This document shows positions 22,754 through 33,719 of a stretch of DNA of 64,000 nucleotides, one piece after another. The notes under the pieces were generated by a model that had not been told where the DNA came from, did not search any database, and worked only from the letters and a program-made list of their open reading frames with translations. Positions within the stretch are counted from its first letter, which is position 1. The number at the start of each line of letters is the position of its first letter. The translations under genes were made by a program, and so were the position numbers. Source of the stretch: Diplodia intermedia (Eukaryota > Ascomycota > Dothideomycetes > Botryosphaeriales > Botryosphaeriaceae); contig JAKEKT010000065.1 of the NCBI GenBank assembly GCA_021495925.1, forward strand, positions 62,001-126,000, given 5' to 3'.

Positions 22754-23086
22754 CACCTCAGCCACCTCAGCAGCCTCGACACCACCAGCGGCACCAACCG
22801 GCGTCGAAGCCCCCGAAGCCCTCTTACTCGACGACGGCGAGGCAACGGCAGACACGACAGCGGCCCTGCCCGCAACCTTCTGCAGCACCGACAGCCAAAA
22901 CGCCTGGAAGAGGCCCGTCAGCGCGGCCCAGCAGAGCTGCGCGAAGAGCTGCTCGAGGCGGTCGAAGAGGTGCTTGAGCAGCCGCTTGACGAACATCTTG
23001 GATGCTTGGTCGGAGACGGACTGCGGGAGGAGCCGGAGGGCGGGGCCCGATAGGCGGGCGAGGAGGTTGGCGAGGGATGAGTTCAT
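22022..23086 (-). CDS. Hypothetical protein with N-terminal amphipathic/hydrophobic region and poly-Ala tract
   Basis: A single-exon frame of 354 codons from the ATG at 23086. Residues 1-75 are helical with leucine-rich amphipathic segments and a hydrophobic patch around LCWAALTGLFQAFWLSVLQ, suggesting membrane association. An 11-residue poly-Ala run is encoded by a (CAG/GCT)10 repeat. A disordered Ser/Pro/Asp-rich middle follows. The last 110 residues are again structured-looking, with a charged coiled-coil-like segment (SIKTRLEQVRDSMAAHERVVERRLA) and KIEKLKGLLAEAYHRGAREKP. I do not recognise the family. The 3' end is convergent with, and only about 105 bp from, the VMA12-like gene. Consistent start, single long frame and ordered ends support a real gene. 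Confidence 0.7.
22721..22750. repeat. (AGC)10 trinucleotide repeat
   Basis: Ten uninterrupted AGC units on the plus strand, read as GCT (Ala) on the minus strand within the poly-Ala protein. Likely length-polymorphic between strains. Confidence 0.9.
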
Positions 23087-23594
23087 TGTGGTGGTGTGGC
23101 TGAGCGTGAGCGCGGTAGCTGTGCGTGGGTGGTGGTGATGGAAATGGTGTCTGTTCTTGGAGGGCTGTGTCCGAGAGAGCGGTGGTTGCTGCAGTTGGTA
23201 GAACTATGGGAAAGATGGTGGTCGAGCGGCTTGAGAGTATGTGTAAATGTTGAACATGACAGCAGGTTGGACCACGTTCACCGATAGTGTTGGTAAAGCG
23301 GACTGACTAGTCAAAATGGGCAAAAAGGACAGCCAAAGGGGAAAGAAAAGAAGGCCGTTGGAAGGGTGTCAGTTGCCATGTGGTCCCACATAACCACCGT
23401 GCCTCCTGACAAGTTTCCTTCAAGATTGATAGTTGTTGACACCACCATCATATTAACGCACGGGGCTCTGTTTACCCTCGTATGCAGTGCTCGACGTACC
23501 TTCTATGCCCGGGGTATATTCTCCAAAACAGACTTCCACGCCACAGAAACCCCTCTAAACGTTTATATAAGGAAACCTAATGCAAGCCTTTCTT
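23087..23594. other. Intergenic region
   Basis: About 0.5 kb holding the promoter of the poly-Ala protein gene and the 3' flank of the MYST acetyltransferase gene. No gene or repeat of note. Confidence 0.5.
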
Positions 23595-24980
23595 CTATTC
23601 ACCTCCAGCATCTTCCCTTCTATCTCGTGTCGTCCACTCCACCGTCAACGCGTTCGCATCAACAGGCGGCATCAGGCCGACGCCATTCTCCAGCGCCCAT
23701 CTCCGCACCTTGGCCTTGTTAAGGACAGGAACCTCATCAGGAGCAGAGCTGGACTTCTTATTAGTGTTCGGTCGATGCTCCAGCACCTTCATCTCCTTTA
23801 GCGTAGCAACAATATCCTCGAGCAGGATGTATGTCGCGTCGCTGACATCACGTAGCGTGACGGTGCGCTTCACCGGAACGGACAGGATGTACCGTGCAAT
23901 TGTAGCAGACCAGTACGCCGTATATCCGCGACGACCGAGCTCCGAGAGAGCTGCCGGAGGAGTTAGAGTCCTATCGACTTTGACACAGTACTTGAAGTCT
24001 AGGAATGGGAGGAAAAGAGGGAACGGGCGGAGGTTACATGTGGAAGGATTACTCACGCTTTTCCGGACCGCCTATGCGCCCTTCTCGCCGGCTCAATTCG
24101 TAGCTCACGCCCATCAACATCTGGCCTAGACCTTGCCTCTGCCACGGCGGGAAGACCAGGATGCAGGCCAGGTTGTTATTGTCCCAGCTCATCTTTTCCT
24201 TGCTGAAGAAGCCAATGACTTGGCGCGAGCCAGTCGCCGGGTTGGTGTTGACGAGCAGATAGTACAGAAAGGTCGTGACATCGTAAAAGACGGACTTCGT
24301 GTCGAGGAACAGCTTTCCGAAAAGGGACAGGTTTTGCGAATAAAGCTGGGCCAAGTGTCAGCAATATATCCAGCCTTCCTTCGCAGCCCCACCGGCCACG
24401 CACCTTGTGCTCCTCGCCGTCGACCTCGTGTATCGAGTAGCAATCCTTGGTGTAGATTCTAGTGCCCGGCGGCGGCGCGTCCTTAAGGTTGCATACTTTC
24501 TGCTCACGCGCATCAGCCTCACAGCTCGCTTCGAAGCCGACGGTGGTGTGGACGGGGGCGGGGAGGACGGACCGTGTGGCCGAGGAAGGGGATCAGCTCC
24601 TTCGAGTACTTGAAGCACCACTGGCACACGTACAGCCGCTCGACGCGGCGGCCGACCAGCTCCTCCGGGTAGAATGACGGGTACCAAGGCTTGACGAGCA
24701 GGTCGCCCAGCACGACGTTGAGCACGTTGGGCTCCATGGCTGTGGGCCGTTGCTGCTGCTGGGGTTGCTGCTGCGATTGCGGCTGTGGCTGCGCGTGTCG
24801 CTGGTCATGCTTCGCCGACTGCGGCGGGGGCGCGGCGGCCATGGTCGGCGTGGGCACCGTCATTGTCGTCGCCGCGGCAGCTGCGGTGGTGTCGATGGCG
24901 GCGGCGGCGGAGGCAGTCGCGACGGCGGCAGGCGCCCCATTGGGACTCGCGCCCAGGCGGGAGGGGGTTTCGGGGCCCAT
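23595..24980 (-). CDS. SAS2: MYST-family histone acetyltransferase, SAS2-like
   Basis: Transfers acetyl groups from acetyl-CoA to histone lysines. Four exons on the minus strand: 24980-24569, 24528-24404, 24345-24057 and 23950-23595, giving 393 residues. Residues 1-85 are Ala/Gln-rich. A MYST C2HC finger is formed by Cys119, Cys122, His135 and Cys140; its last Cys is across intron 1. The autoacetylated lysine is in DTKSVFYDV (about 196). The acetyl-CoA motif QRQGLG is at 248-253 and the catalytic Glu in GGPEKPLSELG at about 274, the last motif being restored exactly by splicing exon 3 to exon 4. No chromodomain or PHD finger is present, which argues for SAS2 rather than ESA1 or SAS3. Intron 1 would be only 40 nt with a plain GTCCTC donor; its exact ends are the least certain part. 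The start ATG at 24980 is the first in frame; later ones (residue 82) are possible. Confidence 0.85.
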
Positions 24981-25559
24981 GGTCGGCGGTGGTGGACTTG
25001 GGGCCCGTCGTTCGCTATCACATCGTGTTTGGCTGGGGCCAGGCGTTTCTTTGCTGTGAGGTTGCGCACGTCGCGCCGCGGAGCCGCCAAGTTCGGCGAA
25101 CGCGGTCGCTGGCTGCCGCCCGGGCGGGGTTCGCAACCCTCACCTCCTCTTCACCTTCATTAACCCCGCCATTGGGTCCTTTTCATCCGCCAATTTTGAT
25201 TGATTGCATAGCTATACCCGATTACTGAGCTGTTGAAACTTCACTTTTGTCTAGAAAAGCAATCCAAAACCAGCCGGCCTGAAATCCCAGCAGCATACGT
25301 ACTACGATTAACTAACTGCAGCCAATAAGCGCCAAAAGCTCCCTTCCAAAGTTCTGCTCGAAGACCTTTCATCCAAGGAAAAGAGAACCCAGAAGGAGTT
25401 CATATTCAAAAAGACAAAGAAGAAATAAAAGAAGACGGCTGCTCCTTTCAAGTAGTGAGCCCTGTCAAAAGACTGTGGTGCGCGGACTCTGCTATCGTTG
25501 AGTCAATCTTGAAAGCGTCAGAAAGGACCACCCAAGACTCATGTCTGATAGTCATGCTG
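24981..25559. other. Intergenic region
   Basis: About 0.6 kb with the promoter of the MYST gene on its left and the 3' flank of the BTB gene on its right. Nothing else recognised. Confidence 0.5.
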
Positions 25560-26461
25560 CTAAGACATGCGGGCGATCCTGGGGGATCTACGTTTCTTGG
25601 GCGTGGTTGGCGCGGAGCCGGACCTCAAGACTTGGGACTGTTGCAAGATTGGCGCCGCGTGCCTTAAGATATCGAGGTTGAGTTCAACGATTCCCAGCAA
25701 GGTAGACGCCGATTCATCCGTCGACAAGATGGTGTCAAGGTGAGCTTGGACATGGCTGATCATGCTACTGCGAAGCTGAACATCGAAAAACGCCGTCTGG
25801 TCGTAGACGGCAGTGGCTATGCTCAAGATTATGGCGGGGTCCTGGATACTTGCGAGCCTGGACGAGAAAGCTTGAGAAACCTTCTCTTGTAGATCGGCCA
25901 CACCATACTAGAAACGTTGTCAGTTGCCGAGATGTTCTCAAGCAGTTCATAATATCATACCTTGTCAGCACAGACATAGAGGGCGATCAGTCTATCCAGA
26001 TTCCTCTCCACATTGGTGTTAGGATGGAGGAGCGTAATGTCTACGCCGTAGAGGTGCTGTAGCAGCGCCTCGATGACGTCGAACTCTTCGGTGAGAGATA
26101 CACGGCCGGTGACGGATTCCTTTGCGGGACCTCAGTACAATGAGCTGACAAGTGAAGCTGTCCACTTACGACGAATCCAGTGCGCATACAGTTATCGAAG
26201 AAACGGTTTCTTACGCAAATGCTAGCAATGCAGAGTGAATAATAACGTCATCGAACAAAGGTGGTGAGGTAACTTACATGCTCCTATGAGCCAGAATCTC
26301 ATACTTCTCGCGGGAGACGACCGTGATATCAGCGAAGGATTTCGTCCTCCACAAGCTGTGTCTGATGTCAGTTTTGCTTCCGTACAAAGGCTGAGGCAAA
26401 GGAGTGTGACATACTAAGCCGGCACATCCTCGAGACACTTGACGTGAGGAGGAGCTGCCAT
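25560..26461 (-). CDS. BTB/POZ domain protein
   Basis: BTB domains dimerise and often act as CUL3 ubiquitin-ligase adaptors; in fungi such stand-alone proteins are numerous and mostly uncharacterised. Five exons on the minus strand: 26461-26415, 26355-26278, 26221-26170, 26119-25961 and 25907-25560, all joins in frame with good GTATGT, GTAAGT or GTATGA donors, giving 227 residues. The BTB fold spans about residues 17-112: SFADITVVSREKYEILAHRS (strand and helix start), CVRNRFFDNCMRTGF, SVTGRVSLTEE, VIEALLQHLYGVDI and LIALYVCADKYGVADLQEKV. The C terminus is a helical BACK-like remnant with a basic tail PKKRRSPRIARMS that could be a nuclear signal. The gene is largely hidden from simple frame searches because four exons are shorter than 160 nt. 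No partner domain (Kelch, ankyrin, MATH) is present. Confidence 0.88.
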
Positions 26462-27540
26462 GGTTTGCAAGATAGCGGGTCGCCACTGTTGGTTGGTGTT
26501 GAGGCGTGAAAGGTCTAAGTGTAAAAGAACCAGACATTTATGAGCGAAGGGCGGCGGGAAAGAATCCATTAGGCTCAGCGGGTGATGCGAAGTGAAGTGC
26601 TGTTCCGCCTCACCTTGGTTACACCTTCCACGAATGAAACCTTGAGCAAGTCCGAACGATCGGAAGTAAGCAGCCTCGTTCTAGCGGTTACATTAAGGTG
26701 AAGTTCCTTGAAGGCCGACGGCGGCTGTTAGCAGCAGCTGTGCGCACTCAAAAGTTGAGAACGCGGTGAGGTGGGTGTAGAGCCGCGCCCAAGACATAGG
26801 TTGGCATGTATGCTGTGAGCGTGCAATCGTGTCCGCCTCACCTGCTATGTAGCGCAGTGCTTGTTGTAGTGCCCATCCGGAATGCCAATTGCGCAAATTG
26901 TTTGCTTTGCACGGTTTGGGAAAAGTGCCAGAGTTCAATTCCCGGAGAGAGAGGTTAAGAGAGCCAGAGGCGGTGGAGTACAAGGGCAAAAAAGAACTTT
27001 ATCGGAGTCGGTTTAGACACTACTGGATAGGTTGAATCCAGCGCGCTCTGTTGCAGCCTCCATTTGCATATAGCCACATAGTATACACCCTTACAGCCAA
27101 GTCGGCTACTGCACCTGCCCGAGAGCGAGGCGTTAAACCAGGGCGCTGAAGAGCTTCTTTCTGTGGCGGGCGACGGTATTTGTGGGGCGCTTCCTAATCG
27201 GGAGGACGCAGATCGATGTGCGCAAACCACTGCGCCAACCTACCCACTACTGTTGCCTGGAAGAATTGCTACCTTGGCTTGTAATGGGCATGCCGACTCG
27301 AACTTGAACCACGCCCGCACCGCACCGCACCGCACGTTGGCAATGCGACGCGTCACCCACCCATGCACGCCATGGCAGGTCGAGCACGAGATTTCTTGAT
27401 TATAACTGAAGCCGCCTCCAATCTCATTGTGGGTATCTCTACATCTTGGTATGCAGCGCAAACGCGCCGCCAGAGGAAAACAACGCCAACCAACTGCACC
27501 TCTTTCCCCCACGCCATTATGCCTTCTCTGAACCTTCGCA
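26462..27540. other. Intergenic region
   Basis: About 1.1 kb between the BTB gene start and the BRCT gene stop. The sequence GTTCAATTCCC near 26934 resembles a tRNA T loop, but its flanks do not pair. No gene is called. Confidence 0.45.
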
Positions 27541-28590
27541 CTACCCGCGCTTGAACATACCGTAGACACTCTTCTGGCCCGCCGATGCCATCTTCAAGTT
27601 TGAGAAGCCTGCCTCCGGCAGCCGCTTCCCTGCCCGAATGCTTTCGACCACCCATTCCACCCCAACGTATCTGAGCCCTTTCCCGCCCACGCGAGCTATC
27701 TCCTTCTGCAGCTTTCCGCCTGCGAGACCACCGCCAGCACCACCCTCACCACTGCAGCCAAGTATCACATGCGTTACGGTGCGACGACCTAAGGCGATTG
27801 AAGTGCTGGCTCCATGCGTCGCGAGCAATTGCTTCAGCCGATGGTCTGAAATCATCGGCGCCGTCGAGCCATTGATGTAGAAGCAAAGCCCACGGAAGAT
27901 CTGATTCGAGGTTGGAAGTACCTCCTCCGCGTTCTCCACATCACCGGAACTTCCCTCAGGATTATCGTGGCGCTTCCCTGCAGGCTCCCCTGTACGATCC
28001 ACGGCCGTTCCCGCGCGGCCGTCGTCACTTGCAAAGCTTGTCTCATCTGTGCCCTTGCCGCGCGTTGCTTGGCCACGTCGACCGTCACCGGTATCTTCTG
28101 CCTTCCTCTTCTTCGCCGCTCGCCCCATGGACTCCCATATGGCCAGCTGCCCGTTGCGTCTCAAGCCCGGCGCGCCCCTCTCCCAGCCGCCGTTGGCCTT
28201 GCGGCCGTCGTTGCCAAAGCCCACGCTCCCGGCCCCCACTGTGTCCGCAAGCCTCACGCCACCGCCTGCGCCGCCGGCGAACTGTGCCGCAAGCTTCGCA
28301 TTGCGGGACTCGCGCCAAGACGTGCTTCCCACCAGCCGGTTTTCAGCGCGCTGGTGACCGGTGGAGGATGAGTTCCAGGGATCAAAGTGCTGACGCGTAG
28401 GTTCTGCAGGGCGATCGGAGCGCGGGATACCCTGGCTTTGAGACGTGCGCTCTGGGGAAGCCGGCGAGCGGGGTGGCAAGGGTTGTGCGGACGGCGGAGG
28501 AGATTCTGACGGGTGCCGCGTCAGATGTTGTTTCGGCGTATGGGGATCGGCTGCGGGGACTGGACGTCGCGCCAGCCTCTCCTGGGGCAT
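27541..28590 (-). CDS. BRCT-domain protein resembling the REV1 N-terminal BRCT
   Basis: A single-exon protein of 349 residues from the ATG at 28590 (MPQERLARRPV); the frame extends upstream only through a GTG. Residues 1-225 are basic and disordered. The C-terminal third is one BRCT domain: IFRGLCFYINGSTAPMISDHRLKQLLATHG (about 230-260), then RRTVTHVILG and, after a Gly-rich insertion, GLRYVGVEWVVESIRAGKRLPE (about 307-328), containing the diagnostic WVVESI tryptophan helix. The YINGSTAP wording is characteristic of REV1-type BRCT domains, but no polymerase domain follows, so this is not REV1 itself. A role in DNA damage tolerance or binding phosphorylated or DNA-end targets is inference. The last residues (QKSVYGMFKRG) might be a short binding motif. 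Confidence 0.8.
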   Translation of the reverse strand: MPQERLARRPVPAADPHTPKQHLTRHPSESPPPSAQPLPPRSPASPERTSQSQGIPRSDRPAEPTRQHFDPWNSSSTGHQRAENRLVGSTSWRESRNAKLAAQFAGGAGGGVRLADTVGAGSVGFGNDGRKANGGWERGAPGLRRNGQLAIWESMGRAAKKRKAEDTGDGRRGQATRGKGTDETSFASDDGRAGTAVDRTGEPAGKRHDNPEGSSGDVENAEEVLPTSNQIFRGLCFYINGSTAPMISDHRLKQLLATHGASTSIALGRRTVTHVILGCSGEGGAGGGLAGGKLQKEIARVGGKGLRYVGVEWVVESIRAGKRLPEAGFSNLKMASAGQKSVYGMFKRG

Positions 28591-31500
28591 TTTGGGGAAA
28601 GGAAGATCGGAGAGTGATAGAATGGGGTTAAGGAAGTGTCGAAGGATGGGCGCGACGCGGCCACACGCAGCCACGTGAGCCCGCCATCAGCAATGACATC
28701 ACTGCGCCGGTGAGTAATGAAAGAGAGAGGAAGGGACGCGCGGCGCAACCCCAAGGGTGACTCCAGGCTCCTTAACCTCTCCTCCCCCTCGTTCTTTGTG
28801 TGAATCTCTGCGCGCTCCAGCGTTGGATATCGGTCCTGGCACTCAGAATCGCCAAGCAAACAGGAAGGCGCCCATAGGATCTCCGTTAAGCCCTCACCTC
28901 AGACCACATGATCTTCCTTGTCGCTGCGGACGGACCCAACGTCATCTCCACCTCTTCCAGCCTCTTTCTTCAGCAGCAAGATGCATTCGAGCACCTGTCG
29001 TCGGTCGTCATATTCGCCGAGACGTGCGCTCAAGCATGTTTCCCCACATTCGCGCGGAAACCTTTAGGCTGATGGACGGATCATTGCACGCTTACCCGAA
29101 TAAGGCCAGTCCAGCGACGCTGAACACCACTGGGAGCATCCTCTCCAAATGGTTCGTACCTTGCCTTGAGGAAACAAGAGCCAAGTGCCACCCACGTGCC
29201 AACGCCCACAGGCCCCGTGCAAGAAGGTCCACATAAGCGCCGGTTGCGTTGCGGTCCTGGGCGAAGAATTGAGGGAATGTCCCGCGCTGTCTGCTCCCCT
29301 GAGGGACCGGAGGTAGCCACGGCAGTTCAGGCAGATTGTCCTCGGCTGTTCCGCTCTCTCTGCGGATCCTTTCGTCCGACATTTTCCGATTCCGGCGACC
29401 GCTCTCGCGACTCCCTGTCGGAAATCCCAGCAAGGCGGATCCATCTCCTCGAGACGACGTCCACATCAAAGAGCTTGGACACACTGGATGGAGGCTTCAC
29501 GCTCGTCCGCTGCTGACCGGTCAGCGCCATGAATGACACGACCATGCAGGGCGCAAACGGCGGTTACATGGCTTGCGGCCGAGAGATGCTACGCTTGTGC
29601 TACCATTGCCTACGTCTATAGCCCCAAGGTCCTGTTTACTCCACCCTTCCTTACGTTGCTCTCCTTAAAAAATGGGTGGGTCATTTGCCCGTGTGTGAGC
29701 CTGTTTAGTGCTTGTGTTGGCTACATCGGATCCGGGCTGGCGCTTGTCCGCCATGCTCCTCACGGCCTCGAAGCAAGATCTACTCCCATCACCTGAGAGT
29801 TGATCCTCGCATCAATTGTCAAGCAGCCGTGTCTCACTCGCAGAGTAACGGGATCGAATATCCAGTCGGATCCGGAAAAGAGGTGCAGAGATCCGGCCTC
29901 GCGGCCATCAGGCATACGATGAGCAAGTCATCAGCTGGCGCTGGGGCTCTCTCGGTTCGAAATGCACGATTCGTTGTCGTTGCTCGAGCGCCGAGGGCAT
30001 TGAAAGAGCTCCGTCTCACGCCCCCTGGCACTCGCCACGGAAAATATGGCCATCCTCGGACCCCTGTCACGATACTTGGACTATTGTGTAGCAGCAGCTC
30101 CTACTTGCTGCTCGTCAGCTTCTCTCGCGAAAAGCCACTGCCGGGCCGTCTCATACTTAAGCAGACCGGCAAGCGCGCAAAGGAAATGCACCTATCACTG
30201 CGCCACGCCCGCGCCAGCTGGTCAGACAGCGGCTTGGCTCTGCATTGTGCAAAGCGAAGCACGACGGACGAATGCACAAGCGGCAACAGCGCGACGTAGC
30301 GACGGCTCTGCTCGCCCACGCACCGCCAACCCCTCCGCCACCGGGAAATTGCAGGCAACCGCGAGATACCGCCAGTCCTTCGCGTATCGCCACGCAGATT
30401 ATCTCGGAATGCGGAAGAGGTCCGAAGACAGGTGCGCTGATGGCAACGGAAAACAACGTTAAGCGTGCATTGCAGGAAATAGTTCATGCACCCCAGATCC
30501 CAAGAAGCGCGCTCTCCGAACGACCAGCACGCAGCGCACGCCGGCAACTGCGGCCGTTTCAGTGTCACCCCACCCCACCTTCGCTCGCTACCTTTTCCGC
30601 CGGACTCCCCGGTGAGACGCGAACCCGACTCACGCAGCGGGGTCCTGATGTAGAAGTCTAGACGGCTTCCCAATACCCAGGAGCACGTGCAACACGCGCC
30701 GTACGATGTATAAGTCACCGCTACTATGATAATCGTCGGGTACAAACGGTGAGTGCTCCGACTGCGCAACGAGATGTGCACAGAGCGCGCTCAGGCCCGT
30801 ACCAAAGCAGCTAAGCACCCGGCGGAGGGACACTGCACGACGACAGCGACTCTTCTGGACAATGACGACGACCGATGAATCCATGCTAACACAGCCGCGC
30901 TCCCCTTGCCGCCCCTGCTTTTGTTCTCCACCTACTCCTTTCACCTGATTGCTCCCTGGCCCCTCTCTCATTCGCGCGCGCGTGTCGCTCAACCGTGCCT
31001 TTGCTGCTCCTCTCTGCCTCTCTTGCTGTATGCCTCTCTACTACCTAAATCACACTCGGAGACGGTGCCTCCGCCCTAGGGTCTGGTACAAGGCCGCGTT
31101 CCAAGGTTCTCGTCGGCATCTACTCCCCTCCAACCAGGTGCTCTGAGTAGCATGTTCCAGAAACCTTCGACAATTAAATCTGAGGCAAACAAGGCTCCCT
31201 GTCCCGCGTGCACAGCAACCCCAGCAACGCTAAGCAGAGCAGGGACAAAACGAGCGTGCCGCGCCGGCCGGGTGTGCACCGAGCGGCAAGCAGCGACCCA
31301 CATCTCCGGGGTTAAGTCGTGCCCCGAGGTCTCCACGAGTGGCCGCAGCTGAGGCCTGTCTTTGTCCACTTTCTCTTGCTTGCTTTCTTCCCTTTTCTCT
31401 CCACATGCCGCTCCCGCGATCGGCATAATGACAGTGCTATACTTGCGAAGTGGACAAGCCTCATCACGTCGATTCGAAATTTTTTTATCCCTCTCATTGC

Positions 31501-32402
31501 GCTTTCTGTTTTCCTCTCTACTCGCTAACTAGTGACTTGGCGGGCCTTGCCTTCAATTAGCGTCGTTCTTGGTTGCGTTGGCTCCTCCATTCCCCCCATT
31601 CGCCCCACCCCGGCTACCACGTACTCACGAGATAACTGTTGATCCATTCACGATCGAAACAACAATTCAACGATTCAACCAAGTCATGACATCGCAACGC
31701 CTTAGCCCGTTTCCCTCGTCCCAGCAGCTTCGTATCCACACCCCTTCGGAAGTACCTTCCCTCGAAAGCCCATCCCCTTGCCTTCTCACACCACTCATGT
31801 CGGCACTTTTTTGCATGCGCCTGTGAAACAAGAAACAAAAGAGTGGGACATCACATCTCTGTTGAGAGCTCGTCAACCCCGCTGAGGTGGTGTGTGCCTC
31901 CCGCCAACTGCCGCTCGACCATTCCGTTCACGCTGCAAGAAGGAGAATGGGGAAAGAGGGAAGTGAAAGGAGACGGAAGAGGCCAAGGAAGCCTTTGTTT
32001 CCACCGGCTCCCATCACACACCCACCACGCTCAGTCTGGTTTTGGGTCGATCGTGGCTCTCTTTTGCCGCCGTCGCTGGCGGGCGGCCTCTCCATCTCTC
32101 ACTCTCGCTCTCTCCCCGTCTCTCCTGACTTTGCGTCATATGTTTCGTTCTCAGCTACTTGCCCTGCTTCTTCCGCCGTGCAGCAAAAAAACGTCATGTC
32201 GGCGTCGAATTTATGAAGTACACGCAAGTCGATCCCCCGTCGGGGGTGACCAACGATACCCAATGGTACGTTCTTTCCTCAAACGGACGGTTGGGCATGT
32301 ACACCTCCAAGCGTCTCTCCGAAACGGGCGAAGGGGGAAAAAAGGGGGGGGGAGGCGGGAGTGGAATAGTTGGCATGTGAACCGGAGAGATGGGGATGTA
32401 GG

Positions 32403-32427
32403 TGCTGCTGCTGCTGCTGCTGCTGCT
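32403..32427. repeat. (TGC)8 trinucleotide repeat
   Basis: About eight uninterrupted TGC/CTG units in noncoding sequence. A microsatellite with no evident coding role. Confidence 0.85.
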
Positions 32428-33064
32428 GTATGTATGTCTCAGAGGGCCTAGAAGGCCTAGAACTCAAATTCCTCCCGGCGGGCATCGCTGTCTGCTATGT
32501 AGCCACACGAATCATCGGCGTGCGGGTTTCTGATTCATGCAAACGGCTACGTACCTTTTTTTTTCTACAAAACACGAAAAAGTGGGAACCGCTTCAAGGC
32601 GCCTTTTTTTCTCTCCCTCACCTAATCGCGACTCAGATGTGAGACCCTGCGGTTCCGCGAACATGGGTAAGACAGGACATCTGTTGCGCCCCCCCCCCCC
32701 TTTCATTCCGAACGTGAGGGTTTCCCTTTTTGCGCAGAAAAGTTTTCAACATGGGTATATCTCGAAGTGTGTGAAGCGTGGTGGTTTAAAGTGGCATCAT
32801 TCGTTACATTGTGCTTGACTCGCTCTCGTAAAATGCACAGTGAAATTGGAAGTAGTAAGACAAGAGGAGAAAAGGAAAAGAGATTACAAGAAGACGAAAG
32901 AGGACAACCGACAGCAGAAGGGGAACCCGAGAGGGACTCATGATCCTTCGCATTCATCGTATGCATCGACGTTGTGGGGCGGATTTGCGCAGTCGCTCGT
33001 AAATCGACCATGATGGGAGGGAAGGGGGCAGGAAGAGAAGCGACAGGGGTCCCCAAGTATTGGA

Positions 33065-33078
33065 TGTGTGTGTGTGTG
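33065..33078. repeat. (TG)7 microsatellite
   Basis: An alternating TG tract passing into CG alternation, a sequence able to adopt Z-DNA in principle. Noncoding context. Confidence 0.7.
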
Positions 33079-33719
33079 CGCGCGTGGAGAGCAGCATGCG
33101 CGGTGAGTGCGCGCTGTACCCCGCAATCCCCCTTCACTTCCAGGCACAGGCACCAGAGCGACCTGGAAATAGCCGGGCCGCTCAAAGAAATCCAGACTGC
33201 AAACCTGCATGAGTGCCCTGAAGAATTCGATCGGCACAAGCACCTGCATATCGGCTTCATCAGGCACCATCTCAAAAGGTGTCAGCTGGCCCCCAGCACT
33301 CCGCCTTCCACCGCCCAAGCCCCAATGATTCCTTCTCGTTTCCTTGCCCCTGTGCCTAGTCGGGATAGTATAGATCGCACTTGCCGCCGGGCTTAGGGCT
33401 GCATCTGGAAGCCAAATAGAGGAACTCGTGGAAGTGGCGTCTGGGGGACCCAATGGGAGAGCCGCACGCATCGCGTCATACGGGTAAATTGGCTCCACAG
33501 CCGATTCCCCATTGGACGGGCGGGTGAAAGACGGGTGTCATAAGACGAGGGGCTGCAAAACCTGTACGCGGAGGTGGCGCAACAAGGCTAGCTTACGTCG
33601 TAGCATCGTGGGTGTGGGGCGGGGTGTTTTGCTCTGCATGTATGGGGACAGGAGAAGAAAGGTCCGCGTCCGCGTTGAACGTGGGTTTTATTGATGAGGT
33701 GCATCTAGCACATCCCCCA

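Larger units (their letters stand above)
28591..33719. other. Long gene-poor interval
   Basis: About 5.1 kb with no confidently supported gene. It contains many open frames of 60-200 codons on both strands without domains. The best is a minus-strand frame from an ATG at 33471 to 32938 (177 codons) with a protein-like middle section (about LTPFEMVPDEADMQVLVPIEFF), but no family is recognised. A second short candidate starts at an ATG at 28909 (plus, 54 codons). Simple repeats: CTG/GCT repeat at 32403-32427, C tract at 32690-32700, TG repeat at 33065-33078. It also carries the BRCT gene promoter (left) and the 3' flank of the Zn2Cys6 gene (right). Confidence 0.45.

Noticed and set aside
26920..26960. 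tRNA-like GTTCAATTCCC sequence
   Set aside because: The five bases on each side of the loop do not pair and no acceptor or anticodon stem can be drawn.
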